Positions 41,591 through 51,639 are shown, numbered from the stretch's first letter. The stretch is DNA of 64,000 nucleotides from Symbiodinium natans (GCA_905221605.1 CAJNDS010002111.1:436565-500564); one strand, 5' to 3'. Notes: generated by a model from the letters alone, not told the origin. Numbers and translations: made by a program.

Positions 41591-41801
41591 GTTGGTTTAG
41601 GGTTTAGGGTTTAGGGTCTAGGGTTTAGGGATAAGGGTTGAAGTCCACGGCGGGCCTGGGGCTTGGATGGGGAATGAAGCTTTCGATCTTAGGCCTTGTG
41701 GACTTGGCCCCGCGAGCTTCAAAGCTTGGATAAGGTCGTTTCGCCCAACGCAGCATAGCATGCAGTAGCACGTCAAAACGTCCGGATACGCAGCAGAAAA
41801 G

Positions 41802-41931
41802 CACGTGGCGTCCTACACATGTCTGGAGATGGAATCCGGGGCCGGGAACCTGGGCTCCCAAGGCGAGTCCTTCATCCTGAGGTTCTCGGAGTCCCCGAAG
41901 AACCAGCCGCGGGAAAGAAGGAAACCCCAAT
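41802..41931 (+). CDS. Putative exon
   Basis: After GCAGAAAAG the frame reads HVASYTCLEMESGAGNLGSQ then continues to PKNQPRERRKP. The likely donor is GTAATTCC. Here a C-rich stretch follows the exon, an exception to the strand rule. Confidence 0.4.
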
Positions 41932-42086
41932 GTAATTCCCCCCCCCCACACGAAAATGCGCCCCCTAAAAGGGCTCCCCCAAAACCCCAAAAGCGCCTGA
42001 AGCCAAGCCCTTGTGTGATCAGCTGGAAAGTTGTTAGTTAGCTAACATTCCCAGTGATATTACATATTACATGTTTTATTTGGTTA

Positions 42087-42580
42087 TATGATTATGATCA
42101 TTATTATCATTATTTTCATTATTATCATTATTATCATTATTATCATTATTATCATTATTATCACTATTATCACTATTATCATTATTATCATTATTATCAT
42201 TATTATCATTATTATCATTGTTATCATTATTATCATTATTATCATTATTATCATTATTATCATTATTATCATTATTATCATTGTTATCATTATTATCATT
42301 ATCATCATTATCGTCATTATCATCATTATCATCATTATCATCATTATCATCATTATCATCATTATCATCATTATCATCATTATCATCATTATCATCATTA
42401 TCATCATTATCATCATTATCATCATTATCATCATTATCATCATTATCATCATTATCATCATTATCATCATTATCATTATCATCATTATCATTATCATTAT
42501 CATTATTATTCCTATTATTATTATCATTATTACTATTATCATTATTATTAATATGTTTCTTCTTCTTCTTCTTAGTATTA
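42087..42580. repeat. ATT/ATC microsatellite
   Basis: (ATT ATC)n then (ATC ATT)n then mixed ATT, about 470 bp, ending in TTC units. Frames through it (poly-Ile, HHYHHY, SLLSLL) are artefacts. Confidence 0.95.
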
Positions 42581-42644
42581 TGATTATTACGAATATATGG
42601 CTACATTCTATTTTCTTGGAGGGGCTCTGGGCTCCTGCAACCAG

Positions 42645-42743
42645 GTCCTCCAAGCCGCAGAACGGCCGCGGCTGAATCTGAGCGCTGGGCAGCTCGGGCA
42701 ACTGGAGGCCCGCCATGTGCGAGGCTTTGCAGGGCTCACACGT
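42645..42743 (+). CDS. Putative exon
   Basis: Acceptor CCTGCAACCAG, 99 bp, phase 0, donor GTGTTTAGGG. Reads VLQAAERPRLNLSAGQLGQL then EARHVRGFAGL. It joins in phase to the exon at 42843 across a 99-bp intron made only of G-strand units. Function unknown. Confidence 0.55.
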
Positions 42744-42842
42744 GTGTTTAGGGTTTGAGGTTTTCGGGTTCAGGCTGGGTTTTGGGGTTTGGGGTTGCAG
42801 GTTTTTGGGCTTCAGGATTTGGATTTGTAGGGTTGTCCGAAG

Positions 42843-42980
42843 AATTCGGAGCATCTTCTCGCGCTGGACTACAACCCAGAGCCCCGCTTGCAGGCGCTCT
42901 GCCGTCTGGTGGAGGACCTGGGCGCAGAGGCCCCAGACGCTGGCCTGAGCCCGCAGGCGCCAGGGCAAAAAGCGTTCAGG
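42843..42980 (+). CDS. Putative exon with GTTTAGG donor
   Basis: 46 codons, phase 0 at both ends. Reads NSEHLLALDYNPEPRLQALC then RLVEDLGAEAPDAG, ending AAGCGTTCAGG before GTTTAGG. Helical, acidic, no family recognised. Confidence 0.55.
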
Positions 42981-42987
42981 GTTTAGG

Positions 42988-43082
42988 TCGGGATGTTCCC
43001 CCTTTTTCTAGCGGTCCTGATAGTACCCTTATTGTAATCCCTATTCTATTACGGACTGTGAGTATAAGGGGGAACATCCCAA
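42988..43082. mobile_element. Short inverted-repeat element, family A, copy 3
   Basis: Begins TCGGGATGTTCCCCCTTTTT and ends TAAGGGGGAACATCCCAA. It starts 8 bp after a GTTTAGG donor. GTTTAGG to the left and GTTTCAGG to the right may be a decayed target duplication. Confidence 0.7.
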
Positions 43083-43448
43083 GTTTCAGGGTCCCGGGGT
43101 TTCGGGTAAAGACGAGGCAACGATTGATTGCTTTGTTGGCTTTCGCTTGTAAAGAGTTAGGCCTTAGGGGTTTAAGGGTTGAGTTTATGGCCGTGGCGGC
43201 TCAAGCTGTGTTGGCTTTGGCTTGTGAAACTTCAAGACCCCTCATGCCACGTGAGGAATGATTAACACTAGGGGTGGTGAGGGTTCTGTTGGGGGGAGGG
43301 ATTAAACTTCATGGTTGAGAGTACTCAGGGTCAGGGTTGGCTTTCGTGGCGGCATTAGTCGTCTTGCGTACGAATCAACACACTGCGAAACATCGATGTT
43401 TAAAATGTTGCGAAACAGTTCCGTGGGCGTGAAGCCCACCGAAATCCT
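43083..43448. other. Unassigned intron-like DNA
   Basis: No convincing exon; G-strand words near 43090-43110 and 43165. Confidence 0.4.
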
Positions 43449-43650
43449 AAGTCCCTGAGTTTTTAAGTCCCTAGGTCCCTAAGTCCCTAAGTCCCTAAGT
43501 CCCTAAGCCCCGAAGTCCCTAAGTCCCTAAGTCAAGTCCCTAAGTCCCTAAGTCCCTAAGTCCCTAAGTCCCTAAGTCCCTAAGTCCCTAAGTCCCTAAG
43601 TCCCTAAGTCCCCAAGTCCCGAAGTCCCCAAGTCCCTAAGTCCCTAAACA
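43449..43650. repeat. CCCTAAGT octamer array
   Basis: About 24 units of the 8-mer CCCTAAGT, followed by a C-run and A-rich tract. It is a variant of the CCCTAAA C-strand repeat, again upstream of an exon. Confidence 0.9.
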
Positions 43651-43712
43651 CCCCTACCCCCACCCCCCCCCCCCCCCAAAAAAAACAAAAAAACAAAAAA
43701 AGCATGTTCAAG

Positions 43713-43795
43713 TCCAGCTTGCAGGTGGAGAAGCTGCAGTCCATCCTGCTGCAAGTGCGCCGAGCCGCCGAGCCGCTGCCAGCGAAGGCGCCCAG
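43713..43795 (+). CDS. Putative coiled-coil exon
   Basis: Acceptor ATGTTCAAG, donor GTTCCC. Reads SSLQVEKLQSILLQVRRAAE then PLPAKAPR, with heptad-spaced leucines. It may continue the protein of 42645-42980. Confidence 0.5.
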
Positions 43796-44107
43796 GTTCC
43801 CAAAAGCCCCAAACCAGAGATGGGGTTTAGGGGCTTTAGGGTTGGTAGGGTTCATGAAGGTTCTTAGAGGGTGAGGATAAAAATGTGTTTGCATGTATAT
43901 ATATATATGTGTATGTATATATATGTGTATGTATATATATGTGTATGTAGATCTGTAGGCTTTGTAGGGTTTAGGATTTCGGGTTTAGGGTGTCGTGTAG
44001 GGAGATCTTTCAGGAACTGCCGGCGGAAAGAGCAGCCATGTGGGACAGAAGCAGCAGATCCGTGAAGTCTCCTACTCGTAACCCTAAACCGGGCTTCCTA
44101 CTCTAAG

Positions 44108-44222
44108 AAGCAAAACCCTAAACCCTAAACCCTAAACCCTAAACCCTAAACCCTAAACCCTAAACCCTAAGCCCTAAACCCTAAGCCCTAAGCCCTAAGC
44201 CCTGAACCCTAAGCCCTAAGCC
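44108..44222. repeat. CCCTAAA/CCCTAAG tract before an exon
   Basis: About 16 units; the later ones are CCCTAAG. Confidence 0.9.
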
Positions 44223-44228
44223 CCCCAG

Positions 44229-44276
44229 AAGGTGGCTCGCGCACCAGCCGCCGCAGCTGAGCCAGGCCTTTCAGAG
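44229..44276 (+). CDS. Putative exon ending in a duplicated boundary
   Basis: Acceptor GCCCCCCAG. Reads KVARAPAAAEPGLSEA. The nine bases CAGAGGCCG at 44272-44280 recur at 44403-44411 on the far side of a TAA microsatellite. If the segment between is spliced out at the repeat, the frame continues open into the next exon. Confidence 0.45.
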
Positions 44277-44288
44277 GCCGGGGCTACT

Positions 44289-44402
44289 GATAATAATAAT
44301 AATAATAACAATAAACCATATAAATACTAGTACTATGAATAATCATAATATTATTATTAATAATAATAATAATAATCATCATCATCATCATAATAATAAT
44401 AA
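44289..44402. repeat. TAA/ATC microsatellite forming most of a short intron
   Basis: TAATAATAAT units, an AT-rich middle, then ATCATC and TAATAA units, between two copies of CAGAGGCCG. Confidence 0.8.
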
Positions 44403-44476
44403 CAGAGGCCGCTCCGGGCGTCCGCAGCGTGAGGCGCGCGAGCGCCCTCTCGGAGGACGAGGGGATGGGACGCTGA
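44403..44476 (+). CDS. Putative exon, possibly terminal
   Basis: Continues the previous exon as EAAPGVRSVRRASALSEDEG then MGR and a TGA at 44474. It may be the end of the 42.6-44.5 kb gene. C-strand words follow, then TTTAGGG at 44519-44570. Confidence 0.4.
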
Positions 44477-44518
44477 ACCCTAAGCCCTTGGCCTCCTAAC
44501 TCTCCACACCCAATCCCA

Positions 44519-44570
44519 TTTAGGGTTTAGGGTTTAGGGTTTAGGGTTTAGGGTTTAGGGTTTAGGGATG
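44519..44570. repeat. TTTAGGG tract
   Basis: Seven perfect units. Confidence 0.9.
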
Positions 44571-44990
44571 AACGAAACTCTCCGAACCCTTCGGATTGCT
44601 GTCAGGTTCTGGCAGTTTCGGGGGGTGCGGCGTAGGGGGTGTGTGCAATTCGGGTGGTTTGGGGCTTGAGTTTAAGGTTTGGGGGTTAGGGCTCCTATGT
44701 TGGATGTCTGGTCTGTTCATGGCATGGAATCAAGAAGCAAAAGAATAGAACAGGACTTGAAGATTGTAGTTGGAGTCATCGAGGTTCTAAGTTCGAGCCT
44801 CGTGGCCTACAAGAAAGCCCTCCCTGCAGCTGCACAGCCTTGTTTCATCCCTTTAAGTCTTGACACTAAACCCCTAGAACGAGCCTTACAGGGTTAGGGC
44901 CTCAGGGGAAGTTTAGGGGAAGTTCAGGGTTGTAAAAGGGGGAAGCTTGGGGTTTTAAACTTCTGGAAGTAAGGTCTTCCTGCAATGCAG
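44571..44990. other. Unassigned
   Basis: A frame at 44679-44897 is open but lacks a motif. No supported exon. Confidence 0.3.
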
Positions 44991-45035
44991 TTGAAGTCTT
45001 GGAGGACGTGGCCTCACTTCTCGAGGCTGCGCTTC
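44991..45035 (+). CDS. Short putative exon
   Basis: Acceptor CTGCAATGCAG, donor GTTGAGGGC. Reads VEVLEDVASLLEAALR. Confidence 0.4.
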
Positions 45036-45398
45036 GTTGAGGGCCATGGCGTTGGGGGCTTCGAGGAGTTCAGGGCTGTACGGATTGAGAAAGTGAGCAG
45101 AGAGGGTTGAGATTTCAGATATTAGGCAGGGCTCTGGGTTTCGAAAGAGAGTCTTGGCCTGTCTCCAGCGCTCCCTGACGAGGCATTGAGAATGTACAGG
45201 GAGCGCCGATGCACCTTTACGATTGCTCCCCTAGACACTCAAGCTTACACCGAGCCCAAGACCACGAGGGATCCACAAGCTGAAGAGCCCCTCGTGAAGG
45301 TTAAGCCTTAAGCCCTAAAGCGCAAGAAAAGCACAGCCTAAAAAGGGCCTAGTAGAAACCCTCGGCCCACTAGGCTGGGGAGCCCATCTTGCTCACAG

Positions 45399-45460
45399 AC
45401 GCCATGCCGTTTCTGGAGGGCCAGCGCGTGCTGGAGTTCATGCCGAGGCGCTGCTTGGGG
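45399..45460 (+). CDS. Putative exon
   Basis: Acceptor TTGCTCACAG, donor GTTAGGGTTGAGG. Reads DAMPFLEGQRVLEFMPRRCL. Function unknown. Confidence 0.45.
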
Positions 45461-45859
45461 GTTAGGGTTGAGGATCTAGGGTGTAAGTTTGCGAGGCTTA
45501 GGGTTTAGTGGTTTGAGGGCTTTGGGCAGAGGGCGGAGGGCTACAGGCACGCTCGGGGCTTATGCGTGGGACAGTCGCGGAACTCGGGTAAGGGCTTAGG
45601 CTAGGTTTGGGGTTGGCGGTTGAGGGTTTGCCGCATTGCTGGTGATTAACGGTTCCACTCCCAGAGGCCGGTTCTGTACTGCGCCGCTGTTATTTCGTGA
45701 AAGCCCGAAGGCCCCAACCCACAAAAAACAAGAGCCGCTAAAGACACCTTAGAACCCTCCAAGCCCTCCAACCCCTAAAACGCCCTACCAATAGACCTTT
45801 CAAAGGCATAACAAAAGAACCCGAAACGCCTGAAGCACGATCGCAGAAGACTCTCCCCC

Positions 45860-45985
45860 AAAACCCTAAACCCTAAACCCTAAACCCTAAACCCTAATAC
45901 CCAAACCCTAAACCCCAAACCCCAAACCCTAAACCCTAAACCTTAAACCCCAAACCCTAAACCCTAAACCCTAAACCCTAAACCT
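45860..45985. repeat. CCCTAAA tract before an exon
   Basis: About 17 units with CCCCAAA variants. Confidence 0.9.
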
Positions 45986-46016
45986 TCCCTAAAGCCTCAA
46001 CCCAAGAGATTCCAAG

Positions 46017-46089
46017 GCTGATGGCCGCCAGCGGCCGGGACATTGTCAGCTATGAGATTCAGGAGGGCAAGGCTCTGGGCCTCTGCTTG
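46017..46089 (+). CDS. Putative exon whose donor is the start of a GTA microsatellite
   Basis: Reads MAASGRDIVSYEIQEGKALG then LCL and ends in CTTG before GTAGTAGTA. C-strand repeats precede. Confidence 0.45.
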
Positions 46090-46345
<256 letters not shown>

Positions 46346-46704
46346 ATTTGTATTCTTAATATTATGAATATTATGAGTAGCTAGATGAGCACACTTTTCG
46401 CACTTTTTTTGGATGATTTTTTTGTATCCCCTTTAGAACTGAAAGTGTATATACACTTTTTGGGAGCTTATGAACTTAGCAACTAAGGGGTCTGTACAGG
46501 GCCCCCTTGAAGGTTTCAGGGGGTCTGAGGGTTTAGGGGCCCACCTCAATGTCCAAACCCTACCGAATTCGAGTTTTCTTCTGGGTGCTCTCCACAGTAG
46601 GATTCCTCATGAAAGTGTCGCCCTAAACCCTAGACCCGAAACCCTAAACCTAGACCCTAAACCCTAAACCCTAACCCCTAAACCCTAAACCCCCAAAACT
46701 TGAG

Positions 46705-46782
46705 CCTCATGTGGACAAAGCTTTCTGGCAAGGCAGTCCAGGAGCACTCGGCACCCCTGGCACACTACATCCAGGACACGAG
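46705..46782 (+). CDS. Putative exon
   Basis: C-strand repeats (46620-46695) and ACTTGAG precede; GTTTGTGG follows. Reads LMWTKLSGKAVQEHSAPLAH then YIQDTR. Confidence 0.45.
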
Positions 46783-47113
46783 GTTTGTGGTCTTGAGGGT
46801 TGAGTTAAGGGTTTAGGGTTTAGGAGTTGGGTTTGAGGGGTTCCGGGCGTTTACAGGGGCCGGTCCGGGTATCTGTCGCAGAGTATCTTGACCTTGGGAA
46901 AACCCCCCCCCCCCTCAGTCCAGGCTTACAGGGTCACCGTGATCCCCTTCATACCTCCCCCTGCAAGAAACCCACGTCGTCCTCAAGCCAAGCCGAGGCG
47001 ATCGACAGGAGTGCTTCAAATCTCACCATCAAACACACCGCAGGCACTTTCCTCAAGCCCAAGCCCTCCTAACCCTAAACCTTCATCCCTCAAGAATAGA
47101 ACGCCAAGTGCAG

Positions 47114-47167
47114 GAGATCCAGCGGAGCAGGCAACTCCCACTCTGCATGGGCGTGGGCCTGTTGTAA
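47114..47167 (+). CDS. Putative terminal exon
   Basis: Acceptor CAAGTGCAG. Reads EIQRSRQLPLCMGVGLL and TAA. A GT donor overlaps the stop (GTAATTAG), so it may be internal instead. Confidence 0.3.
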   Translation, partial: EIQRSRQLPLCMGVGLL

Positions 47168-48257
47168 TTAGGCGTTGTGAAAGCTGAGGGTTTAAGGAGC
47201 CCTCCCCCCTTGTCACTTACCCCCTGGGATGGCCCTCAACTGTCAGTGTACCGAGCATGTAAGGTCCTTTTTCTTGCAGGGATGGGGGTTTAAGATTGAG
47301 GGCCCCCGAAGGACAACCCTCAGCGCACCATTGCAAAACCCAAGCTCACTCTTTTGGTATTGCTTGCTTAGAGGTTCATGGGTGGCTAGAAGTAGGGTTA
47401 TAAGTGCCCTAAGTGGGTTTACAAGTTTAAATACCATACTTACAACCCTACTTATAATTACCCATGAACCTCAAGTATCCTCCGGCTCGCATTCAGAGTA
47501 AGCTGCTCGCTTGCATTACTGTTCTCCCGAAGTCGCTCGGCGATCGCCGCGCGCTGCGCAAGACAGTGAGCCCCTAAGCCACTCCCAAGCGTGCAACTTG
47601 GTTGCTGAAGGTTTACGGTTTGGGGGGCTTTGCAACAAGAGTGGTATTCGGAGTAGTTTCTATGATGCATATGTATTAAAAAATATACATCCAGTATAGG
47701 GACTCTAAGAGGCAATGCTGGCAATTTTTGCAGGCTGTCTCCCACCCGCCAGGCCAGGCGCAGGCTACCTGATGGCATCGGATGCAGTGCTGCGGTGCCG
47801 TGGGCATGCGAGTTGAGTTTGAGGTTGCCAAGGCGCCCTAAACACGAAACCCAGCGTACTCGGTAGGGTTTCAAAGGGTTATTCGGGCCTTAAGTCAGCT
47901 GACTGCTTAATGTTGAGGGCGCCGGCAAAAGGCTAGGTTTTGGAGTCAGAGGTGCGGCGTCCCGAGAAATAGGGCCAAACCGGCCCAAAGCGGCCCCAAA
48001 ACTCAGGAATGCCAAAGCTAACGTCAATGAGCAAACTAACTTCCAGAAACTCCCCAACCCCTTCAGAAGATCCCCTTGACCCTTAACCCCCAGCTCCACT
48101 GAACTCCCGTAACCCCAACTCCCTAAACCCCCCTTAACCCCAACTCGCTGAACCCCAAAACCCCAACTCCCCAAGCCCCCCTTTACCCCAACCAAGCCCC
48201 CCCTTTACCCCAACTCCCTGAACCCCGTAACCCCAACTCCCTAAACTCAAGCCCCAA
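47168..48257. other. Unassigned DNA containing one short inverted-repeat element
   Basis: No supported exon. The last 200 bp are C-rich (CCCCAACTCCCTAAACCCC units). Confidence 0.4.
47367..47475. mobile_element. Short inverted-repeat element, family B, copy 1
   Basis: Begins CTTAGAGGTTCATGGGTGGC and ends TACCCATGAACCTCAAG. The inner arms GTAGGGTTATAAGT and ACTTATAATTACCC also pair. About 109 bp. Confidence 0.7.
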
Positions 48258-48323
48258 GGCGCCCAGAGCTCGACGACCTGCTGTGCCCGCCCGAAGGGCT
48301 GGAAGCTGGCCCATTCGGCAGAC
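48258..48323 (+). CDS. Putative exon with GTTTAGGG donor
   Basis: After AGCCCCAAG the frame reads RPELDDLLCPPEGLEAGPFG and ends before GTTTAGGGGCC. C-strand block upstream. Confidence 0.45.
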
Positions 48324-48616
48324 GTTTAGGGGCCTTTGGGTTGGGGGTGGGGGGGGGGGGGACTCTGAAATTCTTAGGCTTTGAGTTTGAGGGGTGGCCG
48401 CAAGAATTAATGTTCCTCTTTCGTTGTCGTACAGTGTTACGCGGAGGGCTTCCAGGCTTCTTGGAGTTGCTTTGGATGTTGCTCTCTCGGCTGCTGGGGG
48501 GTCGGCCCTTGTAGCAGCCCAAGCTCCGTAGACCTCAAACCGCGGCTCGAGGCGTCTGCCTTCAAGCCGAAGCTCCACTCTTTCGACCCCTAGACCTCGA
48601 AATCCGAATCCCTGAG

Positions 48617-48720
48617 CCCCCAGAACCCTGAACCCTAAACCCTAAAGCCTAAACCCTAAAGCCTAAACCCTAAACCCTAAACCCTAAACCCGAAACACTG
48701 AACCCTAAGCCCTAAACCTT
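48617..48720. repeat. CCCTAAA tract before an exon
   Basis: About 14 units with AAAGCCTAAACC variants. Confidence 0.85.
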
Positions 48721-48764
48721 GAACCGCAAGCCCTGCCCTCCCTCCTCCCTCTTCTCCGTACTTA

Positions 48765-48825
48765 GGCACTGGTGTAGACGGCCTGGAGCTCCTCGAAGCG
48801 GATGTGCGCTGGCTCTGCATTGCAG
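48765..48825 (+). CDS. Putative exon
   Basis: A strong pyrimidine tract and ACTTAG precede. Reads VDGLELLEADVRWLCIA and ends TTGCAG before GCCTCTTT (GC donor). Confidence 0.45.
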
Positions 48826-49064
48826 GCCTCTTTGCCATTTTTGCGATTGTGTGTGTTTTTGGGTTTTAGGGGCTTTAGTATTTTCATATTTTAAAGGTAC
48901 TTGAAAGGGTTGTTGGGCTTTTTAAGGTTACTTCAACCCCGGAAAGCAGAGCAGGAGACGGGGCAGTGACCCGGTTGCGGCGCGATGCTGTGGTTTTGGC
49001 CTCCTGGAGCATGCTGGTGCTAGGCCAGGTTCTCTCCCCAGAGAGCGCAACGCCGCTTAATTAA

Positions 49065-49118
49065 GGAATATACCTGAAATCATAATAAGGATCCCCGATA
49101 TAATTTCAGGTATATTCC
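49065..49118. repeat. Perfect 16-bp inverted repeat with 22-bp loop
   Basis: GGAATATACCTGAAAT (49065-49080) pairs perfectly with ATTTCAGGTATATTCC (49103-49118). TTAATTAA lies just outside the left arm. Confidence 0.85.
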
Positions 49119-49675
49119 GCTTTGGGTCCGTTCAGTAGGTGGTGGTCTAAGTGTCAGCTTAGTTCGAAGGTAAACGCTTTTCTATGCCATCGTCTTGGGA
49201 CGCACAGTGGATGTTGTGAATATATCTTTGCAGCCAGCAATCTTGTGGTCGAGTTTTCGGTCGGCCGAGACAACGGGTTTAGGTCCTTGGCCTGCTGGGA
49301 TCACGGCCAGATTGATGTGTGCAGATTCCAGATTGGTACTCCAGTCACTGACTAGGACGCCCGGAAGAACCTGTTCTCTTTAACGGGTAGCAACCTCCTG
49401 AGAAGCGAAGATCCGATCCGCAAATCTTGAGGGCTCCAATCTCGAACAGCTGGGAAAGGGGGGCGCGCACAAAATTCAAAACAGTCCTACACAAACGACC
49501 CTATGCTCTGGAGCCCGACACCCAAGCGCAAGGCTCGGCGCAATGGTCGTTGCTGCCACCCACCACCCTTGCCGCTTGGGACGGCGGCGGCGTCTGGGGC
49601 AACTCCGCGGCAGAGGCACCGCCAGGGAGATCGCGCTTCTGCGGGGTTGCAGGGGCTTGGGGGTTCGGGAGTCTA
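49119..49675. other. Unassigned
   Basis: Open frames exist on both strands (for example AWDGGGVWGNSAAEAP near 49575) but no clear exon borders. Confidence 0.3.
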
Positions 49676-49742
49676 CTTGGAGGTTCATGGGTAGTTAGAA
49701 GTAGAGTTATAGCCCTACTTAGAACTACCCATGAACCTCCGG
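49676..49742. mobile_element. Short inverted-repeat element, family B, copy 2
   Basis: A 67-bp near-complete hairpin: CTTGGAGGTTCATGGGTAGT at one end and ACTACCCATGAACCTCC at the other. It is shorter than the other copies, with the centre lost. Confidence 0.75.
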
Positions 49743-49853
49743 GCTTGCTCAGGCCAGCACAAATACTTTGCTGATTCCCAGTCAGAGGGCAAGAGTAGGG
49801 TTTCGCGGTATAAAACCCAGTAACCCTAAACCCTGTTTTAGAAGCCCTGAGAG

Positions 49854-49920
49854 GATGCCTCGTCCAAGGGCCGGGAGGTCTGGGAGACTGCGCAGGAGAT
49901 GGGCGAGGCGCTTTGGGGAT
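49854..49920 (+). CDS. Putative exon
   Basis: C-strand words (AACCCTAAACCC) and CCCTGAGAG precede. Reads KGREVWETAQEMGEALWG. The donor is unclear. Confidence 0.4.
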
Positions 49921-50457
49921 CCCTAACGGTTCTGGGTCTTAGGGCGGTTTCTTGTGCACGAACGGCCCTCAGGTCATCGGCAGACAGAGAGTACCAACAC
50001 CACCCCTAGACTCTTCCGCCCTGAAACTGTGATTTTTTGAGAACCCAAGCCAGAAACCCTTAGCTCCAGCACTTCTCGCATCCTACCCCAAATCCGGAAC
50101 ACGTTCCCCTGCGGGCACCTTCCGGAAGGTGCTGGTTGTGCCACCGGGATGGTGGCACCAGGCAGGCGGATCCAACCTGCGGGGGGGTGGTTGACGACGG
50201 TGTTTTTTGATACCTCAAGCTATGAGGAACAAATTTTCATATGCACGGGCCCATGAATGAGATCAACCCTATGTGTTTATGGGGGCTTGGGGGTGCCTTA
50301 ATTGCGTTTAAGCAAGTTTCTTGCTTGCGGTGCTTGTGCCAACACCGGTGCCTGTGTGTCCGGGGCGTGATTCCCTCTGAATTTCTGATAGGGCTTTAGG
50401 GCTCAAAGGCGCTATCGCCGCATCAGGTCAGCCGGGGCAAACTTGTGCCACCCCAGT
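49921..50457. other. Unassigned
   Basis: No repeats of note and no convincing exon. Confidence 0.35.
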
Positions 50458-50570
50458 ACTTGGAGGTTCATGGGTAGTTAGAAGTAGGGTTAGAAGTACC
50501 CTAGGTAAGGCTATAAGTAGAATTACCATACTTATAGCCCTACTTAGAACTATCCATGATCCTCCAAGTA
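50458..50570. mobile_element. Short inverted-repeat element, family B, copy 3
   Basis: TACTTGGAGG and CCTCCAAGTA are perfect 10-bp ends of a 113-bp element whose outer TA may be a TA target duplication. Arms continue GTTCATGGGTAGTTAGAAGT against ACTTAGAACTATCC. Confidence 0.8.
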
Positions 50571-51549
50571 TGCACCAACATGGGGCAGGCCAGCTACAGC
50601 GATCGGACCCTGGCGATCAGCGCTCCGCCTCTCAGCTGCGTTGGGATCTTGGGCTGGTTGAGCAAGCTGGCGCTCCGGATTCAACCCTAAACCCAAAACC
50701 CAAAACCCAAAACCCTAAACCCTAAACCCTAAACCCTAAACCCTAAACCCTAACAGGGTCAGGGGACACGGGCTTTCAATTGGATGCGAATAGGGCTCCA
50801 CTGCGGTATTTGACAGTATTTGTGTCGTCAAGAAGCACAGGGCCATAAGTGAGAGGTCAAGATCTGCCCGCCCCCCAAGGTGAACCCGAATACTGTCTTA
50901 AGCAAACCTCGTGGAATCAGTGAGCCCGTCATGCCCAGAACTTTCGGGAGGTCTCCTCGAACCCATGTAAGGGGCATGAGTTGCAAATACAGTGCTAAAA
51001 GAGCTGTCAGGGCCGCAGGTGCGGCGAGCTTCCACTGAGCCCTAAGTAAACCCATCTCAACCCCATGAGCTCAAACCATAGAAGCCGTTAACTCTTCTGA
51101 ACATGGGGACCGGTTTTGGTTTGCTGCTGTGGGGCTCAAAACCTAAACTCTCGCAGCGAAGCCCGGGAGACCGGAGCCCACAAGCCCAAAGCCCCGTAGC
51201 TCCAGAAGCGTACCACCCAATTAAGCCACAATTAAACCCCCCAATTACATTCCTAAAGCACCCAACCCCCCAAAGCCCAAGATCCAAAATAAACTCCCAA
51301 TCAACCCCCAACTAAACCCCAATTAAATCAAACCTCAACTAGACCCCAAAAGCCCGCCCCCAAACCCCCAAAACCCAAAAGCACCATCCCCCTGATTGTC
51401 GTAGGGGGAATGAGGGAAGGACGGCCCTATATATGCCCTTTAAGGGATGATCTGGGGTTCGAATTCCCTCATTCCCTCTCATCAAAACCGAATTAAACTC
51501 GAAAAGCCCCCAAACCCACAAAACCCAAAAGCACGATAGCCCCACGAAG
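50571..51549. other. Unassigned, with CCCTAAA tract
   Basis: A short ATG frame at 50587 (MGQASYSDRTLAISAPPLSC) ends in the C-strand tract at 50690-50755 and has no splice signals, so I do not call it. From 51230 the sequence is CCCCAAT/CCCCAAA-rich. Confidence 0.35.
51404..51478. repeat. 15-bp inverted repeat, one mismatch
   Basis: GGGGGAATGAGGGAA (51404-51418) pairs with TTCCCTCATTCCCTC (51464-51478). The interior ends in GGGGTTCGAATTCC, which resembles a tRNA T-arm or B box, but no complete tRNA fold is seen. Confidence 0.7.
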
Positions 51550-51639
51550 CCATCGGAGGTTCCTGGCCCCGCAGCAGCGTGGCCTGGCGCGGCGCGAGGC
51601 CGCGCGGCGCTGTGCGGCGCCACCCGTTCGCAGGGGAGG
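51550..51639 (+). CDS. Putative exon, basic
   Basis: Very GC-rich segment between a C-strand block and GTTTAGGG. One frame reads HRRFLAPQQRGLARREAARR; other frames are also open, so the frame is uncertain. Confidence 0.35.

Noticed and set aside
42084-42968. 294-codon minus-strand frame and several plus-strand frames rich in Ile/Met/His/Tyr
   Set aside because: Products of the ATT/ATC microsatellite.
43449-43650. CRISPR array
   Set aside because: Short pure tandem units without spacers.
50587-50694. Short ATG frame starting MGQASYSDR
   Set aside because: Ends in CCCTAAA repeats and lacks splice signals or a longer coding context.
51440-51478. tRNA gene
   Set aside because: Only a T-arm-like segment is present; no acceptor, D-arm or anticodon arm can be folded.
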